From positions 1 through 60,894 of the forward strand of contig CAMWYJ010000016.1 of assembly GCA_947178445.1 (NCBI GenBank): 60,894 nt of DNA. The letters are read 5' to 3'. Source of the stretch: an uncultured Clostridium sp. GTDB taxonomy: Bacteria > Bacillota > Clostridia > Lachnospirales > Lachnospiraceae. Each line of letters begins with the position of its first letter. Position 1 is the stretch's first letter. Below the pieces are notes generated by a model, which was not told where the DNA came from, made no database searches, and saw nothing but the letters and a program-made list of their open reading frames with translations. The position numbers and the translations under genes were made by a program. This document shows positions 1 through 9,014 of this stretch, in pieces.

Positions 1-23
1 ATATTCTATATTTTATAGAATAT
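1..23. repeat. A/T-rich perfect inverted repeat at the window edge
   Basis: Ten-base arms (ATATTCTATA / TATAGAATAT) around a TTT loop, followed by a T-rich run at 31-36. It could be the terminator of a gene left of the window or an operator for the regulator that follows. The function cannot be decided from the edge. Confidence 0.45.
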
Positions 24-55
24 CAATTAATTTTTTACATCACATATAGAATTAG

Positions 56-84
56 TTGACAGAAAAATGCACTTTCGATAAGAT
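56..84 (+). promoter_or_regulatory. sigma-A type promoter of the XRE gene
   Basis: TTGACA at 56-61, a 17-base spacer and TAAGAT at 79-84, with the gene starting 45 bases further on. The -35 is perfect and the -10 differs from consensus at two positions. Confidence 0.6.
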
Positions 85-128
85 AGATATATCATATCGC
101 ATTAACGATTATAGAAATGGAGATTATT

Positions 129-473
129 ATGAAACACTTGAACCTTGGTCAATCCCTTCGTGATTATCGAAAAGCCAATCATTATACAGTCCAGCAAGTT
201 ATAGATATTATGCATTCTGAATATGGCATTGAGATTTCTCCAAAAACATTATACGGCTGGGAAAATGGGCAAAACCAACCTTCTGCTGATAATCTTCTGA
301 TTCTTTGCAAAATATACAATATCACTAATATTTTAGAGGCTCTGGGATATGAAGGTTCTGCAGAACACTCCCCCCTTATCCTGTCAGAAGAGGAACGGGA
401 TATCATAATCAAATACCGTTCCCGCAAATACTGTAACTCTGCGATTCGAAAATTATTGGATATACCAGATTGA
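129..473 (+). CDS. XRE-family helix-turn-helix transcriptional regulator
   Basis: A small cytoplasmic DNA-binding protein of about 114 residues. The N-terminal half reads as a Cro/C1-type HTH: LRDYRKANHYTVQQV, then a recognition helix region around SPKTLYGWENGQNQPSADNLLILCKIY. The C-terminal 45 residues are not recognised and may serve dimerisation. The start at 129 is preferred to an ATG at 117 because GGAG at 119-122 is correctly spaced for 129 and lies inside the reading frame of the longer version. A promoter lies just upstream and a terminator just downstream, so it is probably transcribed alone. Its target is unknown; the neighbouring PTS gene is only a positional candidate. Confidence 0.85.
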   Translation: MKHLNLGQSLRDYRKANHYTVQQVIDIMHSEYGIEISPKTLYGWENGQNQPSADNLLILCKIYNITNILEALGYEGSAEHSPLILSEEERDIIIKYRSRKYCNSAIRKLLDIPD

Positions 474-520
474 CGTACCATGTAACGATTCCAAATCTAT
501 AGCTTTTACCGGGCGTCACA

Positions 521-566
521 AAAAGAAACCTTTTGCGTACATATATCTGTACACAAAAGGTCTTTT
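521..566 (+). terminator. Rho-independent terminator after the XRE gene
   Basis: Inverted repeat ACCTTTTGCGTACA / TGTACACAAAAGGT with one mismatch, followed by CTTTT. It is preceded by an A-rich tract, so it could also act on the minus strand. Confidence 0.7.
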
Positions 567-628
567 AAACACTTGAAAATAATAATCTATCATGCAAAAA
601 TCACATTTCGTTTTCCCTTACATCAGAC

Positions 629-684
629 AATTGCGAAACTCTTTATCTTACGACAGATGTCCTAAAAACTTAAGTTTCGTAATT
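629..684. repeat. 56-bp element with inverted AATTnCGAAACT ends
   Basis: The left end AATTGCGAAACTC (629-641) and right end AAGTTTCGTAATT (672-684) are inverted repeats with two differences. It sits just downstream of the PTS gene. The same end sequence recurs at 53655-53846. It could form the PTS mRNA 3' hairpin, but there is no clear T-run. Confidence 0.45.
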
Positions 685-695
685 ACTTATCTTGT

Positions 696-2849
696 TTATT
701 CATAGAAATCCACAGCAAATAGCTCCTCACCGGCTTTGATATCTCCCTGTTTTAAAAGACGGACTGTCTGATTATCTTCCATCTCAGAGCAGATGACGGG
801 TGAAACAACGGAAGGCGCATTTTCCCTTAGGAAGTCTAAGTCAAGCTTTAACAATGGCTCGCCTTTCTTCACCTTCTGACCTGCTTCCACCAGTGACTCA
901 AAACCCTGCCCATCCAGCTTAACTGTATCAATTCCAACGTGGATTAGCAGGTTGATACCTGTATCCGTCAAAAATCCAACCGCATGCTTCGTGTCAAATA
1001 CAAATGCTACTTCACCATCCTCCGGTGCTCTTACAATCGCATCTTCTGGTGTTACAACTGCACCATCGCCTAACATTCTATTTGAAAATACCTCATCCGG
1101 TGTGGAGGTAATCTCTCCCGCCTTACCGGTAATCGGACTAGAAATCGTCACTGTTTTCACAACCTTCGTTCCTGTAACTTCCTTCGTTTCTTCTATGCTG
1201 CCTGTTTCAACATTTTCATCCTGTTCTTTAGTATACTCCTCATCCGGAGCTGTCTCTAAATAATCTTCCAGATTTGATTTGATAACCGTTACCCGTGGTC
1301 CGTAAATGATCTGGACTCCGTTTCCTTTGTGTACCACACCCGAAGCGCCGGTTGTTTTCAACATATCATCACTCACCAGTTCCGGCTTATAAACGGTACA
1401 GCGGAGTCTTGTTGCACAGCAATCCACATCTGAGATATTCTTTTTTCCTCCAAGTCCCTGACAGATTTTCAGTGAAAGCAAATCTTCATCAACAGCAGCA
1501 TTTTCACCTGCTGTTGCACCATTTTTCTTTGCATCCACATCACTTCTGCGATATAACTTTATCTCTTCATCCTCTTCTCCTCGACCTGGAGTCTTTAAAT
1601 CCAATTTCTTAATCAGAAAGCTGAACAACAGGTAATACACAATAAAATAGAAAATTCCTACAATGACAATCCAGATCCAGTTCGTCTTTGCGTTTCCCTG
1701 AAGTATACCAAATAGAAACATATCGATCAATCCACCTGAGAATGTCATTCCGACACCTACCTCAAACACATGCATAAACATATAGGCAAGGCCGGCAAAT
1801 ACACAGTGGATTCCATATAATAACGGAGCAACAAATAAAAACGTGAACTCAAGAGGCTCTGTAATACCGGTCAGCATAGATGTAAGTGCTGCAGATAACA
1901 AAAGTCCACCTACCTCTTTTCTCTTCTCCGGCTTTGCAGTCTTATACATGGCAAGTGCTGCTCCAGGAAGACCAAAGATCATCAATGGGAACTTACCTGA
2001 CATAAATCTTGTCGCAGAGACAGCAAATTTGTCTACAGTCGGATCTGCTAACTGGGCAAAGAAAATGTTCTGTGCACCTTCTATCAACTGCCCACCGACC
2101 TCTAAGGTACCACCAACACCAGTCTGCCAGAACGGAAGATAAAATACATGGTGAAGACCAAACGGAATCAATAAACGTTCCATTAATCCATATACCCAGG
2201 TTCCCGCATAGCCGGAATTCAATACAACATCACCTACTGCATAGATAACAGTCTGGATAACCGGCCAGATAAAAAACATCACAATACCAACTGCCACATA
2301 TACAAGAGAAGAAATAATCGGAACAAATCTCGTACCACCAAAAAATGATAATACCTGTGGAAGCTCGATTTTATAAAATCTGTTGTGTAACGCTGCAACT
2401 CCAAGCCCTACAATGATACCTCCAAACACACCCATTTGCAGGGATGTAATTCCACATACAGAAGTCGTTGCACCATTTAACATCGTCTCCGCTCCACCGT
2501 TAATGTTAATCATCGCCCCAATGGAAGCATGCATAATGAAAAATGCAATGGCTGCCGATAAAGCCGCAACATCCTTTTCCCTTTTTGCCATACCGATTGC
2601 AACACCCATGGCAAATATAATCGGCAGATTCGTAAATACAATATTACCGGCATCATTCATAACCAAAAAAATTGCATTTAAAATTGTTCCCGGTCCCATA
2701 ACTTCGCTTAATCCATACGTTTCAAGCATAGTCTCATTTGTAAAGGAGCCACCAATGCCCAGTAAAAGTCCGGCTACCGGAAGAATTGCAATTGGAAGCA
2801 TAAAAGATCTTCCCACACGTTGAAGTATCCCAAAAATTTTGTCTTTCAT
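696..2849 (-). CDS. PTS glucose/N-acetylglucosamine-type transporter, fused IICBA
   Basis: Phosphotransferase-system permease that imports and phosphorylates a hexose using phosphoryl groups from HPr. Domains in order: the membrane IIC domain (about 1-415) with GLHHVFYLPFWQT and GITEPLEFTFLF motifs; the IIB domain (about 455-530) with the phosphorylated cysteine in CATRLR (C478); a linker rich in Glu and Thr; and the IIA domain (about 565-715) with the active His in LLIHVGIDTV (H637) and a second conserved His at 622. The 717-residue length suits a complete three-domain protein. The start follows AAAGGAG at a good distance. Glucose versus GlcNAc cannot be separated by eye. No antiterminator gene or RAT-like hairpin was recognised upstream. 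Confidence 0.92.
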   Translation of the reverse strand: MKDKIFGILQRVGRSFMLPIAILPVAGLLLGIGGSFTNETMLETYGLSEVMGPGTILNAIFLVMNDAGNIVFTNLPIIFAMGVAIGMAKREKDVAALSAAIAFFIMHASIGAMININGGAETMLNGATTSVCGITSLQMGVFGGIIVGLGVAALHNRFYKIELPQVLSFFGGTRFVPIISSLVYVAVGIVMFFIWPVIQTVIYAVGDVVLNSGYAGTWVYGLMERLLIPFGLHHVFYLPFWQTGVGGTLEVGGQLIEGAQNIFFAQLADPTVDKFAVSATRFMSGKFPLMIFGLPGAALAMYKTAKPEKRKEVGGLLLSAALTSMLTGITEPLEFTFLFVAPLLYGIHCVFAGLAYMFMHVFEVGVGMTFSGGLIDMFLFGILQGNAKTNWIWIVIVGIFYFIVYYLLFSFLIKKLDLKTPGRGEEDEEIKLYRRSDVDAKKNGATAGENAAVDEDLLSLKICQGLGGKKNISDVDCCATRLRCTVYKPELVSDDMLKTTGASGVVHKGNGVQIIYGPRVTVIKSNLEDYLETAPDEEYTKEQDENVETGSIEETKEVTGTKVVKTVTISSPITGKAGEITSTPDEVFSNRMLGDGAVVTPEDAIVRAPEDGEVAFVFDTKHAVGFLTDTGINLLIHVGIDTVKLDGQGFESLVEAGQKVKKGEPLLKLDLDFLRENAPSVVSPVICSEMEDNQTVRLLKQGDIKAGEELFAVDFYE

Positions 2850-2948
2850 CTCTTTTTTCTCCTTTTCTTTTTATTTTATTCCAGGATATCATGTGTTATT
2901 CAGGTGAACTCCTAAAGATGTAACAATTTTAATAAAATTTTCCATAGC

Positions 2949-3003
2949 AAAAAGGCATTAACACACATAAATATCGTAAAATATTCATGTACAGTTAATG
3001 CCC
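2949..3003 (-). terminator. Terminator of the aminopeptidase gene
   Basis: On the minus strand GGCATTAAC pairs with GTTAATGCC, extended inside by ACAT/ATGT and ATAT/ATAT, followed by TTTTT. It separates the aminopeptidase from the PTS gene; the PTS promoter must lie in 2850-2948, where no clear consensus was seen. Confidence 0.75.
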
Positions 3004-3087
3004 CATTCAATCATAAATAAGTCGCATACCATATCATTGGATTCAATCTATCATAATATAAATTGCCACTCCAAAACGCATTTCCTT

Positions 3088-5205
3088 CTAATTTTTTCTG
3101 TCTTGAAATGGCTCATTTAACATTTCACAGCCTTCAAGCACAAAACGGCCATTTTCAATAATCTTAACCTCTTTTCCATCCGCATGGACACTGACAATCT
3201 CTGCAATTTCATCATATGGGATTGTGATATCGGTATGACAATTAAAATAAGCCACTCCCTCATCACTATTTCTAAGCAGCGAACACTCATTATCCTTTGC
3301 TACGATTTCCTTGCCATCCGGGTTATACAGCCTGTTCTCTTCACTATGGCTATAGCAGGTATCTCCTACTGCAAAATGCGGTCCCATTTTCTCCACAATG
3401 AGAATTGGCAGCTTATAGACAATATCATATTCATTTGCCATAACATATGCTGTTGTGTTTGTCCCAATTGCGAACTCACCAATTGGCAGGGTTTCACGGT
3501 TATACAGCACATTTTCCTTAATGTACGCTTTATTTTCTTCCTCCGTCTCAAAATTGCTGCAAGTATATTCCTCTATCTTGCCATCCTTAAAGGTTAACAT
3601 AATATTTTTGTATTTTAAACCATTCAGATATACCTCCGATACATTTAGCACACCATGGGTACCGGTAAGTTTTGGTGATGTAAAAACTTCTCCAACCGGA
3701 ATGTTCACATCCGCAGTACAATTTTCAAAATTTGTTTCCCTGTCCGGATTTTCCAAGTCATGCATCATGACCGTCATGTCCGTTTGATTGTCTCCGCTGC
3801 CTTGTACCCTCACAGACACTGCCTTGTCAAGCTCATCGATAATCACCTGCTGAACCTGTTTGTACGCTTCATTATCCAACGTATTTACCTCTACAATACG
3901 CTCAAAGATTTCCCTAAAACGTTCCCCGATCTCCGGCAGGGGATATGCAATGATCGTAAAGCTGTAATCCTCCTGTGGAATATATTCATTGACAATCTTT
4001 GCACTTTCGGAAGCGGAACGCACAGAAAGCTTTTGCTGCTCATCGGTAAGCCTGAGCGCTTCCTTCTGATTCACCGGCTCAAACTCTTTTTCGCCAAACA
4101 CCTCGATCACAGCCGGCCCCGCATATGTTTTTGCCAAATCCTTACGCTTCTCGTAAGCATTCTTCAAAACAGAAGTCTTCCGCTCCACAAAGGCATTATC
4201 CATATAAATACTGTCATCTCCCTTATGGTCATACTCATATTGTCTGTTTGCAGAAGTTCCAAAATAACCCGGCTTTAAGGTCTGCCTGCGGTTCACCCTT
4301 GCAATCGGTGCCCGGTAAATAACAGGGGCAAGCCCCATTTTTTCAAACTGTAAAATAGCGGCACGCACCATCCGTTCCATACCAATCGCATAACGGATAT
4401 TTACTGTTTTCTTTTTGGAAAGGTCAATCCCTGCAATTCGAAAACCTTCCTCAAACCCATGGGTATATGTGTATGCCATCGCATCAATTCGTTCCTGCTC
4501 CATGGAATTTAAAAACTTGGCCATATGGATCTCATTTTCAGTAATATATTCACCATAATAGAACAGATATCGCAGATCATTCAAATCACTTTTCATAATA
4601 ATATCCGTTGCAAAGGAAAGCTCCGGATCTAAAAGCTCCCTTGTCCGGTAATCAACTGTTATATCTGCATAATCGCTCACAAAATAATATAGTACTTCTT
4701 TAAGCTCTTTTACGGATGGTGTAAAATCCTCAAACATGCAAAGAACCTCAACAAAAAGCTCCGCATGTATCGTCAGATCAAACAGTCTTTGCTCCACTGC
4801 ATATATGATGCAGCTTCTAAGCTCCGTATACAGAAAAGACAAGAGCGGTCCATACTCCTCACCCAATTTTTTTGCAGCATAGACCGGATTCGCATAGCTT
4901 TCCGCATATCCTGCATGCCCGTCTGTCTCAGGCAAAATATCCTCATACAGTGCATAATTATAAGCCTGCATTTCCTCAAAAGAGGCATCCTTCAAATCTG
5001 CCGACTCTGCATGCTCCTTTACTGTATTCATGAGCTGCATAAATACAGCCACACGCAAAAAGTAATCTGCATAAGGCTTCCCAATTGCAGCAAGCTCTTT
5101 ATCGGCATCCTCACTCAGCAGAAAGCTGTTAATCCGCTCCATGGCAAGACCAAAGCGTTCTGCCATATTCTCATTTTCCTCTCGAAATAATTCGTCATAT
5201 TTCAC
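3088..5205 (-). CDS. M29-type aminopeptidase with N-terminal extension
   Basis: Cytoplasmic metallo-aminopeptidase (thermophilic aminopeptidase T family), expected to release N-terminal residues from peptides. The C-terminal half carries the family pattern: GEVFTSPKLTGTHGVLNVS, then IGEFAIGTN and GPHFAVGDTCYSHSEE, which hold the expected metal-binding Glu/His residues. At 705 residues it is longer than the usual roughly 400, because the first 280 or so residues form an additional domain with no family I recognise. The start is GTG, preceded by GAGGG at 6 bases. The next gene upstream (DUF6142-like) is 28 bases away, so cotranscription with VanZ/DUF6142 is possible. A strong terminator follows. 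Confidence 0.82.
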   Translation of the reverse strand: MKYDELFREENENMAERFGLAMERINSFLLSEDADKELAAIGKPYADYFLRVAVFMQLMNTVKEHAESADLKDASFEEMQAYNYALYEDILPETDGHAGYAESYANPVYAAKKLGEEYGPLLSFLYTELRSCIIYAVEQRLFDLTIHAELFVEVLCMFEDFTPSVKELKEVLYYFVSDYADITVDYRTRELLDPELSFATDIIMKSDLNDLRYLFYYGEYITENEIHMAKFLNSMEQERIDAMAYTYTHGFEEGFRIAGIDLSKKKTVNIRYAIGMERMVRAAILQFEKMGLAPVIYRAPIARVNRRQTLKPGYFGTSANRQYEYDHKGDDSIYMDNAFVERKTSVLKNAYEKRKDLAKTYAGPAVIEVFGEKEFEPVNQKEALRLTDEQQKLSVRSASESAKIVNEYIPQEDYSFTIIAYPLPEIGERFREIFERIVEVNTLDNEAYKQVQQVIIDELDKAVSVRVQGSGDNQTDMTVMMHDLENPDRETNFENCTADVNIPVGEVFTSPKLTGTHGVLNVSEVYLNGLKYKNIMLTFKDGKIEEYTCSNFETEEENKAYIKENVLYNRETLPIGEFAIGTNTTAYVMANEYDIVYKLPILIVEKMGPHFAVGDTCYSHSEENRLYNPDGKEIVAKDNECSLLRNSDEGVAYFNCHTDITIPYDEIAEIVSVHADGKEVKIIENGRFVLEGCEMLNEPFQDRKN

Positions 5206-5233
5206 AAACGTCCCTCTTTTCCAATCATCGCTT

Positions 5234-5548
5234 TTACCTTACCCAGCCCCACACATACAAAAACACTGTAATCAATAGCAAAACAGCATTTAAAATCATG
5301 GCAATCCGCTTCATCAAAAGCCCTCCATCCACAGATTTCCATGCGTGGACAGAAAAGGTAATTCCCATAAGTGACAAAATAAAGCTCGCAATTCCCAACA
5401 GTCCAACCGCCGCCGGTCCATATCCATTATAAAAATATGAAATGACGACTGCACCTAACATGCAAACAGCCGAAACTCCGCCTAACACACAGGCTATTAT
5501 GGCATCCACACTAAAATTTTTAACTTTATATGCGCTTTCCTTCATCAT
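5234..5548 (-). CDS. small three-helix membrane protein (DUF6142-like)
   Basis: 104 residues with three hydrophobic segments (about 15-37, 44-65, 81-101) and no catalytic motif. It resembles the DUF6142 family found in Lachnospiraceae; function unknown. It overlaps the end of the VanZ gene by 23 bases and has GGAGG ten bases before the start, so the two are likely translated from one message. Family assignment is from memory of sequence style. Confidence 0.65.
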   Translation of the reverse strand: MMKESAYKVKNFSVDAIIACVLGGVSAVCMLGAVVISYFYNGYGPAAVGLLGIASFILSLMGITFSVHAWKSVDGGLLMKRIAMILNAVLLLITVFLYVWGWVR

Positions 5549-6002
5549 GATGTTCTTTCCTCCGATTAATCAGCAGTAAGATATAATACACCCAAAAACC
5601 TATGAGCCCGCCTAGTGTATTTAATATCAGGTCATCCACATCAAATACTCCCACTTTTGCCACCAGCTGTAAAAGCTCAACCGAAAGGCTGAACAAAAAT
5701 GTGTATCCCATTGCCTGGTACCAATGCATTTTCCGGTCTACCACCCAGCGGATCAATGCGCCAAACGGCATAAATGCCACCACATTTCCAAGCAGATTGA
5801 GTACAACACTCATAAAATCAATATATTCCCGATAACGGATAAACCGCATAATTTCCCGAAACGGAACCAAACTATAATGGTATTCGCTATAACCTTCCAT
5901 CCTTCCAAACCCATCACTTAACAGCAGAAAATACACCAAAAAAGCCATATATAACACAAAGCATATTCTGCTGATCACACGGATAATTTTTCTCTTTTTC
6001 AT
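5526..6002 (-). CDS. VanZ family membrane protein
   Basis: 158 residues with four hydrophobic stretches and the VanZ signature region NLLGNVVAFMPFGAL, followed by SVELLQL and a DVDDLILNTLGGLIGF motif. VanZ proteins sit in the cytoplasmic membrane; the founder affects teicoplanin resistance, but most relatives have no known role. Upstream ribosome binding is weak (CAGGGC). No van cluster is nearby, so glycopeptide resistance should not be inferred. Confidence 0.85.
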   Translation of the reverse strand: MKKRKIIRVISRICFVLYMAFLVYFLLLSDGFGRMEGYSEYHYSLVPFREIMRFIRYREYIDFMSVVLNLLGNVVAFMPFGALIRWVVDRKMHWYQAMGYTFLFSLSVELLQLVAKVGVFDVDDLILNTLGGLIGFWVYYILLLINRRKEHHDEGKRI

Positions 6003-6113
6003 AGTCTTGCCCTGTTTCTTCCAAAATCATACTTAATAAATGATATTCTACCACACATTCTAAAATGAAAAAAGTCTATGATAAAACTTTTGCTGTCACG
6101 CTAAAACCTCTGG

Positions 6114-8672
6114 CTACTGTTCCTTTTCTGCCGGATGCCCGCCTTGTATACCGTTTTCATTCTCTTCTGCCTGCTTCGCTGTCTCCCCCAAAGATTCCTC
6201 TTTTGTAACGGCAAAAGGCTCTGTCCTCGAAAGCACAATATGATCATCACCGGTCTGTGCCACAAGCAGTTCCTCTGCCCCTCTAAAGTCTTCCGCAGCA
6301 ATAGACAATATAGCCCCACTGATATAAGTAGTGTCAACCGCCCTACCGTTCACATGCACCTCGGAAAATTCATTAAAATTCTTACCGTATATCCATACCT
6401 CTTCACCCTTTATGTCGTAACGATCCACTCCGATCTCCCGTATTCCCATCGCCATATCTGTCTGTGGAAATGGATTCTTTCCATCAAAGGCATAGTTATT
6501 TCCATACAAAGTGTCATACTCAAGAATCTCTAATTTATCCAGATAACCGTCCTGGTCATCATCTGTCATATATTTGTTATGGAAGTTTTGCATAAGCCCG
6601 CCTTCTAGCCCTAAGCGGTTAAATATATATGTGCTTGCCTGATAAGCTTTTAAATCCTTTTTTTCATTTCGAAGCCCGATATTATCCCACATTACCCATT
6701 CTGTCTCATATAAGGTAATACCGTCTAAATCCGTTTCCTGAAGATCGAGACTTGGCAAATGGTCTCCATACATAAAAAGTACGGTTGGCTCATTAAACCG
6801 CTCAAGCTTCCTTACCAGCCCTTCCAGCACATTGTCACATTCCTTACACATGTTAATATAGTATTCCCATGCGGCCTGCTTTGCACTGTCCCCGGCATAC
6901 TGTCCAGTAAAATAACAATCTAAATCCGTCAATGTTTCCGTATGCTTTTTCGGATAACGACCATGACACTGCACGGTAATCGTTGTGATATAATCTCTTC
7001 CCTCTGTCTGTTTCATGCGCTCTAGCATCAGATCATCCAACACATCATCCTTTGCCCATCCCCTTGGAGTATAATTCAATCCATACATATGCTCCATACC
7101 ACTGAACACATCAAAGCCTAAATTCGAATAATCAATATAACGCTCATAAAACGTTGCATCATTATTATGAAATCCTGCTGTCGCATATCCATAGCGTTTC
7201 AAATCATAGGCAATGCTGTCACAGCTCATATCCCGCATAATCGTTTTAAATGGATATTCGCCTGCCCCAAAAAACTGGGTACTCATTCCGGTCTGTACCT
7301 CAAACTCTGTATTTGCCGTACCTGCGCCTACTGCCGGAACAGTAAACACACCCGATGAGTATTTACGTTTCAATTTCGCCAAAAACGGCATCGGGTTTTC
7401 CGATGCATAAAAATCCTTCATATATTTCGTATCAAACACTGACTCAATCTGAATCACAATAATATTAGGGTTCTCCTTCGTTGCCGGCTCGTTTTTGTAA
7501 TACAGCTCATCAATATCTGTAATCTCGTTAGAATCTGTGTCTTCATCCGCAGTTTTTTCATCATCCTCACCAAAACCGGCAATAACATCTTCATCAATTC
7601 TTCCGTCTGCCCGTTCAGTCTGTCCAGATTCTGTTCCTTCTGTAGTATTTTCACTGTCTTCTTTCGCACTATCTTTATCTGTCCCTGAACCGGATTCTTC
7701 TGCCTCTTCCCCCGTTTCGGAAGCCTCCGTTTCCTCTTCTGTCACATTACTCTTAGTATAATCTGCATCGGGAGCCTTTGAAACCGCATCATCTGTCTCC
7801 TGGGATTTCTTAAGTTCATTCTCCTGCTGTTCTGCCTCTGCCTCTTCCTTTGTAATCAGAATCACTTCGCTTTTATTATAGCTAAGCTCTTCTACAATCT
7901 CTTTAACCGTCTCTTCACTGTAATTCTTTGGCTTACTGATGCCAACATCGATAATACTGTTAGAAAAACAATAGGCAAATCCGTAATCATTGTAAGCATA
8001 TGCCAGATTTCCAAAATTATCAGAAACCGTCTGCGTTTCCACCGCAACCTTCGTGAGCGTTACAATCAGTATCGCACACATACACACATAGGCAGATGCA
8101 CGGAACGGATTTCTCTTATGCTTTATCTTCGGCAAACGGATATACAGATAAATAAGCAATGCAATCATTAAAAGAATACCAATCGCACTTAGTACCATCT
8201 GCCATTTTGTCATATACTTATCTAACATCGTCATAACATTGCGGAGCATTAGAATGTCAACCGCAGAAAATGGCGTTGTACGGAAACACAGTACAATCCA
8301 ATTGGCAAAAGCCGAAATAATCCAGACCACACACACAAAAATCGTGGCAAACACCTTACGCTTTGCAAACAGTACAAGCGAAAGTGTCACAAAAATAATA
8401 AATGCATTATAAACAAATACCATTGGTGAATCGACAATAAAAGCAAACGCCTTTATCAGGGAATGCCGGCTTAATGTCTCCAAAAAAACATTCAGTATAA
8501 GAGCCAGTAACAGATACCCAATAAACGGTATCTTAATGACCTTAATGATCTGCTGCATTCCTTTCGTTTCCAAAAGTTTATTCCACACAGTTTTAACTTT
8601 TCCGGCTGGCTTTGCAAATATCTGCCTTACCTTTGCTGTTCTATTTTTTATTTTACTCAAAAAAATCTTCAT
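6114..8672 (-). CDS. LTA synthase/sulfatase-family membrane phosphoglycerol transferase
   Basis: Alkaline-phosphatase-superfamily enzyme on the outer face of the membrane, related to LtaS, expected to transfer glycerol phosphate (or a similar group) to an envelope glycan. Five transmembrane helices (about residues 48-210) precede an extracellular catalytic domain starting at NPNIIVIQIESVFD. The nucleophile Thr lies in VGAGTANTEFE (about residue 452); HNNDATFYER and MYGDHLPSL carry further family residues. Unusual: about 115 acidic, Ser/Thr-rich residues separate membrane and catalytic domains, and a C-terminal segment (VWIYGKNFNEFSEVHVNGRA) resembles an IPT/TIG fold. The start at 8672 has AGGA upstream; a TTG at 8702 is less likely. 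Confidence 0.87.
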   Translation of the reverse strand: MKIFLSKIKNRTAKVRQIFAKPAGKVKTVWNKLLETKGMQQIIKVIKIPFIGYLLLALILNVFLETLSRHSLIKAFAFIVDSPMVFVYNAFIIFVTLSLVLFAKRKVFATIFVCVVWIISAFANWIVLCFRTTPFSAVDILMLRNVMTMLDKYMTKWQMVLSAIGILLMIALLIYLYIRLPKIKHKRNPFRASAYVCMCAILIVTLTKVAVETQTVSDNFGNLAYAYNDYGFAYCFSNSIIDVGISKPKNYSEETVKEIVEELSYNKSEVILITKEEAEAEQQENELKKSQETDDAVSKAPDADYTKSNVTEEETEASETGEEAEESGSGTDKDSAKEDSENTTEGTESGQTERADGRIDEDVIAGFGEDDEKTADEDTDSNEITDIDELYYKNEPATKENPNIIVIQIESVFDTKYMKDFYASENPMPFLAKLKRKYSSGVFTVPAVGAGTANTEFEVQTGMSTQFFGAGEYPFKTIMRDMSCDSIAYDLKRYGYATAGFHNNDATFYERYIDYSNLGFDVFSGMEHMYGLNYTPRGWAKDDVLDDLMLERMKQTEGRDYITTITVQCHGRYPKKHTETLTDLDCYFTGQYAGDSAKQAAWEYYINMCKECDNVLEGLVRKLERFNEPTVLFMYGDHLPSLDLQETDLDGITLYETEWVMWDNIGLRNEKKDLKAYQASTYIFNRLGLEGGLMQNFHNKYMTDDDQDGYLDKLEILEYDTLYGNNYAFDGKNPFPQTDMAMGIREIGVDRYDIKGEEVWIYGKNFNEFSEVHVNGRAVDTTYISGAILSIAAEDFRGAEELLVAQTGDDHIVLSRTEPFAVTKEESLGETAKQAEENENGIQGGHPAEKEQ

Positions 8673-8828
8673 TTTCTCAATCCTATTATTAAGCCGCTCC
8701 AATCATCTCTGGCTTCTTGGCAGCCTAACTACCTTTAAAAGGTGCAAAACAGACTATACAACAGCTAACAAAATATAAAAGCATAGAAACCAGATTGTTT
8801 CCTTTATGTTACATCTAATTCCTATGCT

Positions 8829-8856
8829 AATATACCACGCTATTAAAAAAATGCAA
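8829..8856 (-). promoter_or_regulatory. Putative promoter of the LTA-synthase-like gene
   Basis: Minus strand TTGCAT (8856-8851), 16-base spacer, TATATT (8834-8829). The untranslated stretch 8673-8828 also holds an imperfect inverted repeat AGCATAG...CTATGCT around 8780-8828. Nothing else was recognised in 8703-9014. Confidence 0.5.
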
Positions 8857-9014
8857 GTCAATTCACTATTTCTTAAAATTTTTTTCCGTTCTGCCAAAAT
8901 AAACCGCACTTTTTTTCCGTTCTTACAACATATTGTCCAGTATATTTTATTCCTATGTGTATTCTATATGAAATCTATCTTTTTCACATAACATTTATCT
9001 GTAAGCCATTGCCT

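Noticed and set aside
5526..6002. VanZ as evidence for glycopeptide resistance
   Set aside because: No other van gene is nearby, and VanZ-like proteins are common and mostly of unknown role.
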